Assembly (NCBI RefSeq): GCF_020194955.2
Contig: NZ_JAFCIY020000023.1
Coordinates: 186,001 to 250,000, forward strand
DNA length: 64,000 nucleotides
Reading direction: 5' to 3'
Source: Desulfuromonas sp. CSMB_57
GTDB taxonomy: Bacteria; Desulfobacterota; Desulfuromonadia; Desulfuromonadales; Syntrophotaleaceae
The notes beneath the pieces were generated by a model. That model made no database searches, had not been told where the DNA came from, and saw only the letters and a list, made by a program, of their open reading frames with translations. The position numbers and the translations under genes are program-made. This document shows positions 1 through 9,939 of the stretch, piece by piece. The number at the start of each line of letters is the position of its first letter. Within the stretch, counting starts at the first letter, position 1.

Positions 1-214
1 GCAGGTGGGCAGCCAGGCCGGCGGCGGCGATGATCACCCGAATGCCGCGTGCCGCTGCCTGTTCGGACAGGGCCGCAACCTTGTGCGGTGCACGATGGGC
101 CGAGGCGACATGGGTCTCAAAGGGAATGTCGAACTTTTTGAGCAATTGCTCGGTTTCCTGCAGGACCGGGTAGTCCGAGTCGCTGCCCATGACAATCATG
201 ACTTGGGGATTCAT
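1..214 (-). CDS. purE: N5-carboxyaminoimidazole ribonucleotide mutase PurE, 5' part only
   Basis: PurE converts N5-CAIR to CAIR in purine biosynthesis. Only the first 71 codons are in the window; the 3' end lies beyond base 1. The reverse strand reads MNPQVMIVMGSDSDYPVL near the start and then ASAHRAPHK, which are the conserved GSDSD and SAHRxP signatures of class I PurE. The ATG at 214-212 follows a good AAGGAG ribosome site six bases upstream. It sits 70 bp downstream of nifJ on the same strand, separated by a strong hairpin. Two other purine genes (purC, purT) occur elsewhere in the window. Confidence 0.9.
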   Translation of the reverse strand, partial: MNPQVMIVMGSDSDYPVLQETEQLLKKFDIPFETHVASAHRAPHKVAALSEQAAARGIRVIIAAAGLAAHL

Positions 215-230
215 CTATTGATCTCCTTGA

Positions 231-262
231 ACCTGCGGGCGAGGCGCGCCTCACCCGCAGGT
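231..262 (-). other. Hairpin between nifJ and purE
   Basis: ACCTGCGGG at 231-239 pairs with CCCGCAGGT at 254-262, and the interior GAGGCGCGCCTC is itself palindromic. No T-run follows on the minus strand, so it is not a classical terminator. It lies just before the purE ribosome site and could slow or end nifJ transcripts or stabilise the purE mRNA end. Confidence 0.5.
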
Positions 263-284
263 GGTTGATAATTCGGTTCCGTCG

Positions 285-3200
285 TTATTCAGCCAGTTTG
301 CGATACAGCGCCTGCCGGCGCTTGGTCCAGGCGTTGGCCCGGGCGATAAGCTCCGCAGCGGCTTCGGGATTGCTGCGCCGCAAGACCCGGAAACGATTCT
401 GGGTGTTGGCGAAATCCTCGAAGGAAAGGGTGGGTTCCTTGCTGTCCAACTGCAGGGGGTTCAGACCCTCGTCGGCACGGGCCGGATTGTAGCGGAACAG
501 GGGCCAGTGACCGCAGGCGACGGCCTTTTTCTGGGTGTCGATACCGGTGGTCATATTGATGCCGTGGGCAATGCAGTGGGCATAGGCGATGATCAGCGAC
601 GGTCCGTCAAATGCCTCCGCCTCGAGGAAGGCCTTGATGGCCTGGGCCGGGTTGGCCAGAGAGACGCCGGCCACGTAGGCGGTGCCGTAGGCCATGGCCA
701 TCAGGCCGAGGTCCTTTTTCGGGGTATTCTTGCCGCCGGCGGCAAACTGGGCCACGGCCCCGAGGGGCGTGGATTTGGAGGCCTGGCCGCCGGTGTTGGA
801 ATAGACCTCGGTATCGAGGACCAGCAGGTTGATGTTCTTGTCCGAAGCGATGACGTGGTCCAGACCGCCGTAGCCGATGTCGTAGGCCCAGCCATCGCCG
901 CCCACGCACCAGACCGATTTTTGAACCAGGTAGTCGGCTACCGTCAGGAGTTTTTTCGCCGCCGGTTCGGTGCAGTCCTTCAGTTTCTCCTTGAGGTTGG
1001 CGACCCGTTCCCGCTGGGCTTCGATGGCGCTCTGGCTGTCCTGTACGGCCGCCAGGATCTCGGCCATCAGCGGCCGCATGGCTCCGCAGACGCGGCATCC
1101 GCAGTTCTGCAGCTGGGCCAGCAGTTCGCGGGCCGACACGGTCAGCTTGTCCACGGCCAGGCGCATGCCGAAACCGAATTCCGCCGTGTCCTCGAACAGG
1201 GAGTTGGACCAGGCCGGGCCCCGACCGTCCTGACGCGTCGCCCAGGGGGTGGTGGGCAGATTGCCGCCGACGATGGAGGTGCAGCCGGTGGAGTTGGCCA
1301 CCAGGGCCCGATCGCCGAACAGCTGCGACATGAGCTTGAGATAGGGCGTTTCACCGCAACCGGAGCAGGCTCCGGAGAACTCGAACAGCGGGGTAATCAG
1401 CTGGCTGCCCTTGAGGGTGTCCCGTTTGATCCGAGCGGCATCCAGGGCCGGCAGGCCGAGGTAGAAATCCCAGTTGTGGGCTTCCTGCTCCCTGAGGGGC
1501 ACCTTGAAGGCCATGGTCAGGGCTTTATGCTCCGGATTTTCCTTGCTCTTGGCCGGGCAGACCTCGGCGCAGATGCCGCAGCCGACGCAGTCCTCCGGCG
1601 CCACCTGCACCGAGCAGCGCATGCCGGCGTACTCCTGGCCCCGGGCTTCGGCGGATTTGAAGGTGGCCGGCGCCCCCTGCAGGCATTCCGGAGCGTAGAT
1701 GTTCATGCGGATGGTGGCATGGGGGCAGACGAAGGAGCAGAGTCCGCACTGCACGCACAGTTCTTCGTCCCAGACCGGAATTTCCAGGGCGATGTTGCGT
1801 TTTTCATACCGGGAGGTGGCAGTCGGGAAGGTTCCGTCCGAAGGCATGCGGGAGACGGGCAGGCTGTCCCCTTTGCCGGCGATGATGGTGGCCAGCACCT
1901 CCTGCACGAAGGGCGGCGCATTGGCCGCCACCATGGGCGGACGCTGCAGGGCGCTGTCGGCGGCGGCCGGAATCGGCACCTCGAAAAGGTTCTCCAGGGC
2001 GGCATCCACCGCCTGGCAGTTCATGGCGACGACCTTGTCCCCGGCTTTGCTGTAGCTTTTATGGATGGCGTCCTTGATGGCCGGCAGCACGTTTTCCAAG
2101 GGGATGATGTTGGAAATCTTGAAGAAGGCGGTCTGCATGATGACGTTGATGCGGCCGCCCAGGCCGATGTCATCGGCGATCTTGCCGGCATTGATGACGA
2201 ACAACCGCAGCTTTTTGGTGATGATCTGCTCCTGGACCTCGCGCGGCAGCTGATTCCACACCTGATCCTGATCATACAGGGAGTTGAGCAGGAAGGTCGC
2301 TCCCTCCCGCGCCTTGGACAGCATGTCGCACTTCTCCAGGAAGGTGAAGTTGTGACAGGCGACGAAATCGGCCCGGTCCACGAGGTAGGGCGAGCGGATG
2401 GCCGCCTTGCCGAAGCGCAGATGGGAGGTGGTGATGGTGCCGGCCTTCTTGGAGTCGTAGACGAAATAGGCCTGTACCTGGTAGTCGGTCTTTTCGCCGA
2501 TGATCATGGTGGAGTTCTTGTTGGCGCCGACGGTGCCGTCTGAGGCCAGGCCGTAGAACAGGGCCGAGTAGAGATCGCTCTTGGCGTTGGAGTAGGCCGG
2601 ATCGTAACTCAGGCTGGTACCGCAGACGTCGTCCTCGATACCGATGACGAAATGGTTTTTCGGCACATCGTCCTTGAGGTTGTCGAATACCGCCTTGACC
2701 ATGGCCGGGGTGAATTCCTTGGAGCCGAGGCCGTAGCGGCCGCCGACCACCCGGGGCATGGCGGACAGGGCGCTGTGGCCGGCGGCGAAGGCCTCGCCGA
2801 GGGCGCCGCAGACATCCAGATAGAGCGGCTCGCCCAGGGAACCCGGTTCCTTGGTCCGATCCAACACGGCAATCTTGCGCACCGTCGCCGGCAGGGTGGC
2901 CAGCAGCGCCTCGGCCGGGAACGGCCGGTACAAACGGATCTTGAGGAGACCGACCTTCTCGCCCCGGGCGGCCAGGGCTTCGACGGTTTCATGGACCGTG
3001 TCCGCTCCGGAGCCCATGAGAATGATGACCCGTTCGGCATCCGCCGCGCCGACGTAATCGACCAGGCGATACTGGCGGCCGGTCAGGCGGGCGAAGCGCT
3101 CCATCTCCTCGGCGACGATGGCCGGCGTCGCCTGATAGTAGCGGTTGACGGATTCACGGCCCTGGAAATAGACGTCCGGATTCTGGGAGGTGCCCCGAAT

Positions 3201-3842
3201 GACGGGATGGTCCGGCGACAGGGCGCGCTGCCGATGGTCGGCGATGAGGTCGTCGTCGAGCATGACGCGCATGTCGTCGTGGCTCAGTTCTTCGACCTTC
3301 TGCACTTCATGGGAGGTACGGAAACCGTCGAAGAAGTGAATGAAGGGCACCCGGCTGCGCAGGGTCGAGGCCTGGGCGATGAGGGCCAGGTCCATGACCT
3401 CCTGGACATTGTTGGAGCACAGCATGGCCCAGCCGGTGGAGCGGCAGGCCATGACGTCGGAATGGTCGCCGAAGATGGAGAGGGCCTGCGCGGCGAGGGC
3501 CCGCGCCGAAACATGAAACACCGTCGGCGTCAGTTCGCCGGCGATCTTGAACATGTTGGGAATCATCAGCAACAGGCCCTGGCTGGCGGTAAAGGTCGTG
3601 GTCAGGGCGCCGGCCTGCAGGGCGCCATGCACCGCACCGGCGGCACCCGCTTCGGACTGCATCTCGGTGACGATGGGCACGGTGCCCCAGATGTTCTTTT
3701 CACCCTTGGCGCTTTTCAGATCGGAAATTTCGCCCATGTTGGACGACGGGGTGATGGGGTAGATGGCAATCACCTCGTTGGTCGCATAGGCAACGTGCGC
3801 GGCGGCGGTGTTGCCGTCAATGGTGTTCAGTCTGCGCGTCAT
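285..3842 (-). CDS. nifJ: Pyruvate:ferredoxin (flavodoxin) oxidoreductase, single-chain
   Basis: A 1185-residue one-polypeptide PFOR that interconverts pyruvate + CoA and acetyl-CoA + CO2 with ferredoxin as electron partner, a central enzyme of anaerobic carbon metabolism. The N-terminal region carries IYPITPSSNMGE (pyruvate-binding domain), followed by the core domain. Two 4Fe-4S motifs, CVQCGLCSFVCP and CVGCGICAEVCP, lie around residues 695-760. The C-terminal TPP-binding part has SGACSGCGETPY and GGDGWAYDIGYGG. Length matches the family. The ATG at 3842 follows AGGAGGAG. It is transcribed divergently from a small winged-helix gene, which is a candidate regulator. No frameshift is seen. Confidence 0.97.
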   Translation of the reverse strand: MTRRLNTIDGNTAAAHVAYATNEVIAIYPITPSSNMGEISDLKSAKGEKNIWGTVPIVTEMQSEAGAAGAVHGALQAGALTTTFTASQGLLLMIPNMFKIAGELTPTVFHVSARALAAQALSIFGDHSDVMACRSTGWAMLCSNNVQEVMDLALIAQASTLRSRVPFIHFFDGFRTSHEVQKVEELSHDDMRVMLDDDLIADHRQRALSPDHPVIRGTSQNPDVYFQGRESVNRYYQATPAIVAEEMERFARLTGRQYRLVDYVGAADAERVIILMGSGADTVHETVEALAARGEKVGLLKIRLYRPFPAEALLATLPATVRKIAVLDRTKEPGSLGEPLYLDVCGALGEAFAAGHSALSAMPRVVGGRYGLGSKEFTPAMVKAVFDNLKDDVPKNHFVIGIEDDVCGTSLSYDPAYSNAKSDLYSALFYGLASDGTVGANKNSTMIIGEKTDYQVQAYFVYDSKKAGTITTSHLRFGKAAIRSPYLVDRADFVACHNFTFLEKCDMLSKAREGATFLLNSLYDQDQVWNQLPREVQEQIITKKLRLFVINAGKIADDIGLGGRINVIMQTAFFKISNIIPLENVLPAIKDAIHKSYSKAGDKVVAMNCQAVDAALENLFEVPIPAAADSALQRPPMVAANAPPFVQEVLATIIAGKGDSLPVSRMPSDGTFPTATSRYEKRNIALEIPVWDEELCVQCGLCSFVCPHATIRMNIYAPECLQGAPATFKSAEARGQEYAGMRCSVQVAPEDCVGCGICAEVCPAKSKENPEHKALTMAFKVPLREQEAHNWDFYLGLPALDAARIKRDTLKGSQLITPLFEFSGACSGCGETPYLKLMSQLFGDRALVANSTGCTSIVGGNLPTTPWATRQDGRGPAWSNSLFEDTAEFGFGMRLAVDKLTVSARELLAQLQNCGCRVCGAMRPLMAEILAAVQDSQSAIEAQRERVANLKEKLKDCTEPAAKKLLTVADYLVQKSVWCVGGDGWAYDIGYGGLDHVIASDKNINLLVLDTEVYSNTGGQASKSTPLGAVAQFAAGGKNTPKKDLGLMAMAYGTAYVAGVSLANPAQAIKAFLEAEAFDGPSLIIAYAHCIAHGINMTTGIDTQKKAVACGHWPLFRYNPARADEGLNPLQLDSKEPTLSFEDFANTQNRFRVLRRSNPEAAAELIARANAWTKRRQALYRKLAE

Positions 3843-4226
3843 GAAGTCTCCTCCTGCTGGTCGGATTTTGGTATGGCGGCTCTATGAGAGCGTGGTTTCG
3901 TTCTGTCCCGAAATCGGAAAAACTTGTCCTGTGTTGCCGCTTCAGCGAAAGACTTGACAATTCCCTCGAGAAGTAGTACTTCTTCTTTCGCGTAAAAAAC
4001 TTCGTATATTTTGATTCGTAAGTTAACGGAAACCATCGGCGCCCGTCAAGAGATTTTTGCCGATGGCCAAAAATGACCGCAACCTTTCTGAAGGACAGGT
4101 TTTGAAAGGGCGGAAACTCCTTGTCGGGCGGACCGAATCCTGGTCGGCGCCCGGCCCAACCACGGGGTCTTGGCGTCATGTCCTGCAGACCGGGCGCTTT
4201 GCATCCCTTGCCTGCGGAGGAATGTG
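3843..4226. other. Intergenic region between nifJ and the winged-helix gene
   Basis: A 384-bp divergent control region, more AT-rich near 3950-4030 than its surroundings. I see a perfect 13-bp palindrome at 3970-3982 and a weak promoter candidate for nifJ (TTGACG then 17 bases then TTAACT, reading leftward from about 4049). The other open frames here are short, lack ribosome sites and have no recognisable product. Confidence 0.5.
3970..3982. promoter_or_regulatory. Palindrome upstream of nifJ, possible operator
   Basis: GAAGTA-G-TACTTC is a perfect 6-1-6 inverted repeat 128 bp upstream of the nifJ start, between two divergent genes one of which encodes a DNA-binding protein. A role as binding site is inference from position and symmetry. 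Confidence 0.35.
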
Positions 4227-4571
4227 GTGACGGTGGATGTTGCTGTACACAATGATACCAATTCCGAGTCGGTCCCCAAGCAGTGGACCTTTCTGAACAA
4301 CCATGCCCATGTGCTGATCTGTCTCGGTCGTTATCCGGATGCGGTGCTGCGGGAAGTGGCGCAACGGGTCGGAATTACGGAACGGGCAACCCAGAAAATC
4401 ATCAAGGATCTGGTGGATTGTGAGGTGCTGCAGCGCCATCGCCAAGGCCGCTGCAACCGCTACCGGATCAATTTCGCACATCCTCTGCGGCATCCGCTGG
4501 AAAAACAGCATACCGTGGGCGAGTTGCTGGCCATGTTTCTGACTTCGGAAGAAATGGAGCGGGGACGCTAG
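4227..4571 (+). CDS. Small winged-helix-turn-helix transcriptional regulator
   Basis: About 114 residues. The centre reads LICLGRYPDAVLREVAQRVG then ITERATQKIIKDLVDCEVLQ and RHRQGRCNRYRIN, the layout of a MarR/ArsR-like winged helix: helix, recognition helix, then a basic wing. I chose the GTG at 4227 because GGAGG at 4216-4220 lies six bases before it; an upstream TTG at 4170 is in frame but has no ribosome site. The gene is divergent from nifJ, so control of nifJ or of itself is plausible. Its stop codon TAG lies in the terminal repeat of the adjoining MITE-like element, so the original C-terminus may have been longer or different. Confidence 0.75.
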   Translation: MTVDVAVHNDTNSESVPKQWTFLNNHAHVLICLGRYPDAVLREVAQRVGITERATQKIIKDLVDCEVLQRHRQGRCNRYRINFAHPLRHPLEKQHTVGELLAMFLTSEEMERGR

Positions 4572-4732
4572 TGTCCCGTGCGGTTAGTCCTGTCTTCAAA
4601 TTCCGGCCCTTTTGGTCGCCGGCTGCGTTCCGCCTTCTCGGCTTAACTCTGGCTAGGCCTGCGTCGGCGCGCCTTGCCGACAACCAAAATCTCTCAGAAT
4701 TTCTTGACACGACTAACCGTACGAGACACTAG
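4568..4732. mobile_element. MITE-like non-autonomous element with 22-bp terminal inverted repeats
   Basis: The left end 4568-4589 starts CTAGTGTCCCGTGCGG and the right end 4711-4732 is its inverse complement with two mismatches in 22 positions. The total is 165 bp with no coding frame. Each end has TA at its boundary (cTAgtgtc and gacacTAg), which fits the TA target preference of IS630/mariner-type transposases, although no transposase is in the window. The interior has a GTCGGC/GCCGAC hairpin. The left end contributes the stop codon of the winged-helix gene. Confidence 0.7.
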
Positions 4733-4780
4733 CCGGGGTCAGGGGGGAATGGGGCATCCGGATTTTTCGCATGGATATCA

Positions 4781-4805
4781 CAGGGGCGAACAAAGTTCGC
4801 CCCTG
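4781..4805 (-). terminator. Stem-loop downstream of mdh
   Basis: CAGGGGCGAAC, loop AAA, GTTCGCCCCTG: a perfect 11-bp stem with a 3-nt loop, 33 bp past the mdh stop. There is no strong T-tract on the minus strand, so termination may be rho-assisted or the structure may protect the 3' end. Confidence 0.5.
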
Positions 4806-4838
4806 CCGGAGATGGGTCGGACGCCGTAGATGGAATTT

Positions 4839-5798
4839 TTACAGCCTGGGCAGACTGTCTACCAGTTTTTTCACCTCCGCGACGGAATGATGGAAAAGCT
4901 GCCGTTCCTCATCCGTCAAATCGAATTCCACAATCTGCTCGACTCCGCCGGCCCCCAGTACGCAGGGCACTCCGACATAATAGCCTTGTACCCCGAACTG
5001 GCCTTCCAGCAGGCAGCAAACCGGCAGTAGTCGTTTCTGATCGTGCAGCACTGCTTCCACCATGGCCAGGGCACTGGCGGCCGGCGAGACGAAGGCGCTG
5101 CCGGTGCGCAACAGATCCACCACCTCGCCGCCCGCATTTTGGGTGCGTGCCACCAGTTGCGTCATGACCTCCCGGGCCCGGCCCTCGTCCCCGTACTTGC
5201 GGGTCAACAGGTCCAGGACCGGAATGCCGTTGACATTGGCAAACCGCACGATGGGAACCATGGTGTCGCCATGCCCGCCCAGCACCATGGCCTTCACATC
5301 CCGTACCGATACGCCCAGTTCCCAGGCAATGAAGGTGGCGAAGCGGGCCGAGTCCAGAACTCCGGCCATGCCCATGACGCGATGGGCCGGAAAGCCGGTC
5401 AGGCGCTGGCACAGGGTGACCATGGCATCCAGAGGATTGGACAGCACGATGACGACGGCTTCCGGTGCATGCTGACGAATGCCGGCGGCGACGGCGGCCA
5501 TGATGCGGGCATTGGTTTCGACCAGGTCCTCGCGGCTCATGCCCGGTCTGCGCGGCACCCCGGCGGTGACCACGACGATGGCCGCACCGGCAATGTCCTC
5601 CAGGCGGTTGCTGCCCGTCAGGCGGATATCGAAATTTTCCACCGGCCCCGCCTGGGCCAGATCCAAGGTCTTGCCCTGCGGCAGGTCGGGAACGATATCG
5701 TACAGGACAACATCGCCCAATTCCCGCAAGGCCGCCAGGGTGGCCATGGTGCTGCCGATCTGGCCGCCGCCGATCAGGGCGATTTTCGGTTTAGCCAT
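4839..5798 (-). CDS. mdh: Malate dehydrogenase, LDH-like type
   Basis: A 319-residue NAD-dependent malate dehydrogenase (malate to oxaloacetate). The start [19 protein letters not shown] is the Rossmann GxGxxG NAD site. Later [17 protein letters not shown] gives the substrate-binding arginine loop, and [11 protein letters not shown] holds the catalytic histidine. I chose the ATG at 5798 because TGGAGT precedes it and the NAD motif follows at once; the open frame extends 15 codons further upstream without support. It lies downstream of icd on the same strand, and the 101-bp gap is filled by a 9-copy heptamer repeat, so the two TCA-cycle genes are probably co-transcribed through the repeat. Confidence 0.95.
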   Translation of the reverse strand: MAKPKIALIGGGQIGSTMATLAALRELGDVVLYDIVPDLPQGKTLDLAQAGPVENFDIRLTGSNRLEDIAGAAIVVVTAGVPRRPGMSREDLVETNARIMAAVAAGIRQHAPEAVVIVLSNPLDAMVTLCQRLTGFPAHRVMGMAGVLDSARFATFIAWELGVSVRDVKAMVLGGHGDTMVPIVRFANVNGIPVLDLLTRKYGDEGRAREVMTQLVARTQNAGGEVVDLLRTGSAFVSPAASALAMVEAVLHDQKRLLPVCCLLEGQFGVQGYYVGVPCVLGAGGVEQIVEFDLTDEERQLFHHSVAEVKKLVDSLPRL

Positions 5799-5847
5799 GC
5801 AAACTCCATTGCAGCTGTTGCGCCGCTGTTGCAATCCCGACAAAATA

Positions 5848-5910
5848 CCTTCAGCCTTCAGCCTTCAGCCTTCAGCCTTCAGCCTTCAGCCTTCAGCCTT
5901 CAGCCTTCAG
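5848..5910. repeat. Nine perfect tandem copies of CCTTCAG
   Basis: A 63-bp array with period 7 and no mismatches, between mdh and icd. The last codons and the stop of icd are made of this array (minus-strand unit CTGAAGG). The same unit recurs at five further sites in this window. Confidence 0.95.
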
Positions 5911-7309
5911 CCTTTTTCATATTTTCAATCAGCGCCCCGGCGAATTCCGAACATTTGAGCAGAGTGGCGCCCTCCATGAGACGCTCGAAATCGTAGGTCA
6001 CCTGTTTGGCGCCGATGGTCTGCTCCATGGATCGAATGACCATGTCGGCCGCCTCCTGCCAGCCGAGATGTTCGAGCATCAACACCCCGGACAGGATGAC
6101 CGAACCCGGGTTGACCTTGTCGAGGTTGGCGTATTTCGGGGCCGTGCCGTGGGTGGCTTCGAAGATGGCGTGCCCGGTCAGGTAGTTGATATTGGCGCCC
6201 GGCGCGATGCCGATGCCGCCGACCTGGGCGGCCAGGGCGTCGGAGAGATAATCGCCGTTGAGGTTCATGGTGGCGATGACGTCGAATTCCTTGGCCCGGG
6301 TCAGGATCTGCTGCAGGGCGATATCGGCGATGGCATCCTTGATCATCAGTTTGTCGCGCCATTGGCCATTGCCGTGGGTGGCCATCAGGGACGCCAGGGT
6401 GGCGCCGACTTCCTCCCGCACCGCCTGCTGCTGGTCGGGGGTCATCATGTCGTAGCCGGGATCGATCATGCGCGCGATCTCTTCGTCGCTGAGGGCCGAA
6501 TTGCGATCCTTGTTGTCGAGGATCCAGCTTTCCCGCGCGGTAACGCATTGGCTGCGGAATTCCCGTGCCGCCAACTCATAGCCCCAGCTTTTGAAGGCGC
6601 CCTCGGTATATTTCATGATGTTGCCCTTGTGCACCAGCGTCAGGGATTGGCGACCGTGCTTCAAGGCGTATTCGATGGCGGCGCGAATCAGACGCTCGGT
6701 GCGCGGGCGCGAGATGGGCTTGATGCCGATGCCGGTGGCGTCGGGAAAGGGAATCTTGGCGACCTTCATCTGCTCACGGAGGAATTCGATGACGGTTCGG
6801 GCTTCCGGAGAACCGGCTTCCCATTCAATGCCGGCATAGATATCCTCGGTGTTTTCGCGGAAAATGACCGTATCTACGTCTTGGGGGCGTTTCACCGGGG
6901 ACGGAACGCCATTGAAATAGCGCACCGGCCGCAGGCAGACATAGAGATCCAGCTCTTGACGCAGAGCCACATTGAGAGAGCGGATACCACCGCCGACGGG
7001 GGTGGTCAGGGGGCCCTTGATGCCGACCAGGAACTCCTTGAAGGCGCGCAGGGTTTCCTCCGGCAGCCATCCCAGCCCGAGGTTGAAGGCCTTTTCGCCG
7101 GCGAAGACTTCCATCCAGCTGATGGCCCGCCGGCCGTCGTAGGCCTTGTCCACGGCGGCGTCAAGCACCCGCACCGCGGCCCGCCAGATGTCCGGACCCG
7201 TGCCATCGCCCTCGATAAAAGGGATGATGGGATGGTCGGGAACCTGCAAACGGCCGTTTTCAAGTTTGATGCTTTCACCTTGGGGAACCTGGCAGTGTTG
7301 ATAAGTCAT
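5900..7309 (-). CDS. icd: Isocitrate dehydrogenase, NADP-dependent
   Basis: A 469-residue enzyme of the TCA cycle (isocitrate to 2-oxoglutarate + CO2). Conserved features are [15 protein letters not shown] near the N-terminus, [46 protein letters not shown] and [12 protein letters not shown]. It is longer than the ~416-residue E. coli enzyme because of an insert around residues 290-330. I chose the ATG at 7309, after GGAAGG. The final residues AEG and the TGA stop are encoded by the heptamer array at 5848-5910, so the natural 3' end has been overwritten or extended by repeat. It precedes mdh on the same strand. Confidence 0.95.
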   Translation of the reverse strand: MTYQHCQVPQGESIKLENGRLQVPDHPIIPFIEGDGTGPDIWRAAVRVLDAAVDKAYDGRRAISWMEVFAGEKAFNLGLGWLPEETLRAFKEFLVGIKGPLTTPVGGGIRSLNVALRQELDLYVCLRPVRYFNGVPSPVKRPQDVDTVIFRENTEDIYAGIEWEAGSPEARTVIEFLREQMKVAKIPFPDATGIGIKPISRPRTERLIRAAIEYALKHGRQSLTLVHKGNIMKYTEGAFKSWGYELAAREFRSQCVTARESWILDNKDRNSALSDEEIARMIDPGYDMMTPDQQQAVREEVGATLASLMATHGNGQWRDKLMIKDAIADIALQQILTRAKEFDVIATMNLNGDYLSDALAAQVGGIGIAPGANINYLTGHAIFEATHGTAPKYANLDKVNPGSVILSGVLMLEHLGWQEAADMVIRSMEQTIGAKQVTYDFERLMEGATLLKCSEFAGALIENMKKAEG

Positions 7310-7409
7310 TGCAAACCTTCCTTTGCTGGGCATGGCGTCGAAATACCTTGGTGCCATGGCGGCTGGAATAATTTTTTTTTGGCCGGCCTCGCGCTGCGGG
7401 AACGGACCG

Positions 7410-8084
7410 TCACTCCGCGGCAGCCGGAAAAATCTTGGATCGTCGGGCTTTCTCCCGGGCAGCCCGTTTTTCGCTTTCCTTCAGTTCCCGAGGAATGTTG
7501 AGGGTTTGTCCGCCGTGGATTTGGCGCGGATCGCGAATCTGATCGCGGTTGGCCTGGTACAGCAGGGGCCACAGCAGAGCATCGCCATAAATTTCACGGC
7601 GTGCGGCAATCGTCCAGAGGGTTTCGCCCTCGCGAACCCGGTAATACAGGGGCGGCGGTGGCGGTTTGGGGGGTTGGGGCGGCGGCACGGGACGGGCGGT
7701 TATGGCGCGCTTGGTCTGGGGTGTCGGCCGGATGGGTTTTTCCTCCGGAAGTTGCTGGGAACGCAAAATTTCCTGGGCGCGAATTGTCTGCAGTTCGCGA
7801 TTGGCTTGTTCCTGTTCGGCAATGCGCATGGCCCGTCGGGCATAGTCTTCGGCAAAGGGCAACACCTCTTCGGCCATGCGATATTTTTTCTGTTGGATCA
7901 ACTCCTCGGCGCTGCGCAAGGCCTCTTGGGCGGAGCGATATTCCGTGGGGGCCAACACCGGGGCCTCGGCGGCCCGCGCCTCTTCAATAGCCGTCCGGGC
8001 GGCCTGCAGTTGCAGGCTCGGGGGCTTGGCGCAGCCGCCTGCCAGAAGCAGCAGTCCCACTAAGAGCAAAGAGTATCCGGCCAT
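7410..8084 (-). CDS. Lipoprotein with DUF4398-like helical region and C-terminal LysM domain
   Basis: About 224 residues. The N-terminus [18 protein letters not shown] is a lipoprotein signal with lipobox LAGGC. A charged helical stretch follows ([20 protein letters not shown] to about residue 100), similar to DUF4398-type repeats. A proline-rich linker leads to a LysM module starting [14 protein letters not shown] and ending [10 protein letters not shown]. It is likely outer-membrane or periplasmic and peptidoglycan-binding. The start at 8084 is chosen from the signal peptide; only a weak GGGA ribosome site precedes it. It lies 64 bp downstream of aspS on the same strand. Confidence 0.8.
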   Translation of the reverse strand: MAGYSLLLVGLLLLAGGCAKPPSLQLQAARTAIEEARAAEAPVLAPTEYRSAQEALRSAEELIQQKKYRMAEEVLPFAEDYARRAMRIAEQEQANRELQTIRAQEILRSQQLPEEKPIRPTPQTKRAITARPVPPPQPPKPPPPPLYYRVREGETLWTIAARREIYGDALLWPLLYQANRDQIRDPRQIHGGQTLNIPRELKESEKRAAREKARRSKIFPAAAE

Positions 8085-8148
8085 GGTCCCGTTTTCGCCT
8101 GAGCCCGGCGACCCCGCAACATGCAGGGCGCCGGACCGGTTTGGTGCA

Positions 8149-9939
8149 TTACTTGCTGCGAATCGCCCGACGGATGGAAAGTTCCCGCAGCTGCAGGTCG
8201 TCCACCTCACCCGGCGCTTCGGACATCAGGCAGGTGGCCTTCTGAGTTTTGGGGAAGGCGATGACGTCACGGATGGAATCGGAGCCGGTCAGCAGCATGA
8301 TCAGTCGATCGAGGCCGAAGGCGATGCCGCCATGGGGCGGGGCGCCATAGGCCAGGGCGTTGAGCAGGAAACCGAATTTTTCCTCGGCTTCCTCGGCACC
8401 GATGCCCATCAGGGAGAACATCTTGTTCTGGACGTCCCGGTCGTGGATACGAATGCTGCCGCCGCCGATTTCCGAGCCGTTGAGAACCAGGTCGTAGGCC
8501 TTGGCGCGGGCCTTGCCCGGCTCCGTTGCAAGCAGGGGCAGATCCTCGTCCAGGGGAGCGGTAAAGGGATGGTGCACGGCAACGTGGCGACGGGTTTCCC
8601 CATCCCATTCCAGCAGGGGAAAGTCGGTGATCCAGACAAATCGGTAGTCGTCCTTGCGGGCCAGTCCCAGTTTCTGGCCGAGCAGATTGCGCAGCCGGCC
8701 CAGGGATTCGTTGGTCACCTTCCAGGTATCGGCCATGAACAGCAGCAGATCGCCCGGTTCAAGGCCGGCGGCGCTGCCGATGCGGTCCATTTCCTCGGTG
8801 GTGAAAAATTTAGCGATGGGCGACTGCCAGCTGCCGTCCGCCTGGACCTTGACATAAGCCAGCCCCTTGGCTCCGTAGATCTTGACGAATTCGGTCAGAT
8901 CATCCAGTTCCTTGCGGGAAAACCCGGCGCAGCCCTTGGCATTGAGCAGTTTGACGATGCCGCCGCCGGCGACCACGTCGGCAAACACCTTGAATCCGCA
9001 ATCCTTGACCAGTGCACTGATTTCCACCAGTTCCAGGCCAAAACGCAGATCGGGATTGTCCACGCCGAAGCGGGCCATGGCTTCGGCATAGGTCAGGCGG
9101 GACATGGGCAGGGTCAGTTCGATGCCCAGGGCGTCGCGGAAGACCTTGGCAATCATGCCTTCCATGATGTCCATGATATCCTGGCGATCGACAAAACTCA
9201 TTTCGCAGTCGATCTGGGTGAATTCCGGTTGACGGTCGGCCCGCAAGTCTTCATCGCGGAAACACTTGACGATCTGGTAATAGCGGTCGAACCCGGAAAC
9301 CATGAGCAGCTGCTTGAAGAGCTGCGGCGACTGCGGCAGGGCATAGAAAGTGCCGGGATTGACCCGACTGGGAACCAGGTAGTCGCGGGCGCCTTCCGGG
9401 GTGCTTTTGGTCAGAATCGGGGTTTCGATATCGATGAAGCCGTGGTCGTTGAGATAGTTGCGGACCGTCTGGGAGACCCGGTGGCGCAGCAGGATGTTGC
9501 CCTGCAGGGAAGGCCGCCGCAGATCGAGATAGCGGTACTTGAGTCGTACGTTTTCAGCGACATCGGCGTAATCCTCAATCATGAAGGGTGGCGTCTGGGC
9601 GCTGTTGAGCACCCGCAATTCCCGGACTTCCACCTCGACTTCGCCGGTCGCCATCTTCGGATTGACGGTTCCCTCCGGCCGGGCGGAAACTATGCCTTTC
9701 ACCGCCACGACGAATTCGCCGCGCACCCGCTCGGCTTTGCCGTGGGCATCGGGATCGCGGTCCGGATCCAGGGCCAGCTGGGCGATGCCATCCCGATCCC
9801 GCAGATCGATAAAGATCAGGCCGCCGTGATCCCGGCGTCTCTGGACCCAGCCCATGAGACACACTTCACGACCGATGTCGGCCGTAGAAATCCGGCCGCA
9901 GTAGTGGCTCCTCTTCCAATCACCCAGTATGTCAGTCAA
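8149..9939 (-). CDS. aspS: Aspartyl-tRNA synthetase, bacterial type
   Basis: A class II synthetase of about 596 residues. The N-terminal anticodon-binding OB fold has [18 protein letters not shown]. Motif 2 is [17 protein letters not shown], the bacterial GAD insertion lies in the middle, and motif 3 is [15 protein letters not shown]. The TTG at 9939 is chosen because AGGAG ends six bases before it; the in-frame TTG at 9945 directly abuts the ribosome site. A non-ATG start is therefore likely. It follows hisS on the same strand by about 110 bp, an arrangement common in related bacteria. Confidence 0.95.
   Translation of the reverse strand: MTDILGDWKRSHYCGRISTADIGREVCLMGWVQRRRDHGGLIFIDLRDRDGIAQLALDPDRDPDAHGKAERVRGEFVVAVKGIVSARPEGTVNPKMATGEVEVEVRELRVLNSAQTPPFMIEDYADVAENVRLKYRYLDLRRPSLQGNILLRHRVSQTVRNYLNDHGFIDIETPILTKSTPEGARDYLVPSRVNPGTFYALPQSPQLFKQLLMVSGFDRYYQIVKCFRDEDLRADRQPEFTQIDCEMSFVDRQDIMDIMEGMIAKVFRDALGIELTLPMSRLTYAEAMARFGVDNPDLRFGLELVEISALVKDCGFKVFADVVAGGGIVKLLNAKGCAGFSRKELDDLTEFVKIYGAKGLAYVKVQADGSWQSPIAKFFTTEEMDRIGSAAGLEPGDLLLFMADTWKVTNESLGRLRNLLGQKLGLARKDDYRFVWITDFPLLEWDGETRRHVAVHHPFTAPLDEDLPLLATEPGKARAKAYDLVLNGSEIGGGSIRIHDRDVQNKMFSLMGIGAEEAEEKFGFLLNALAYGAPPHGGIAFGLDRLIMLLTGSDSIRDVIAFPKTQKATCLMSEAPGEVDDLQLRELSIRRAIRSK

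Noticed and set aside
261-2543. 760-codon open frame antisense to nifJ
   Set aside because: It is a shadow of the well-conserved PFOR gene. The translation is Gly/Ala/Val/Asp-rich, with no recognisable motif and no ribosome site.
5848-5910. CRISPR-like repeats
   Set aside because: Period is 7 bp with no spacers, and no cas genes are present; this is a tandem microsatellite-like array.
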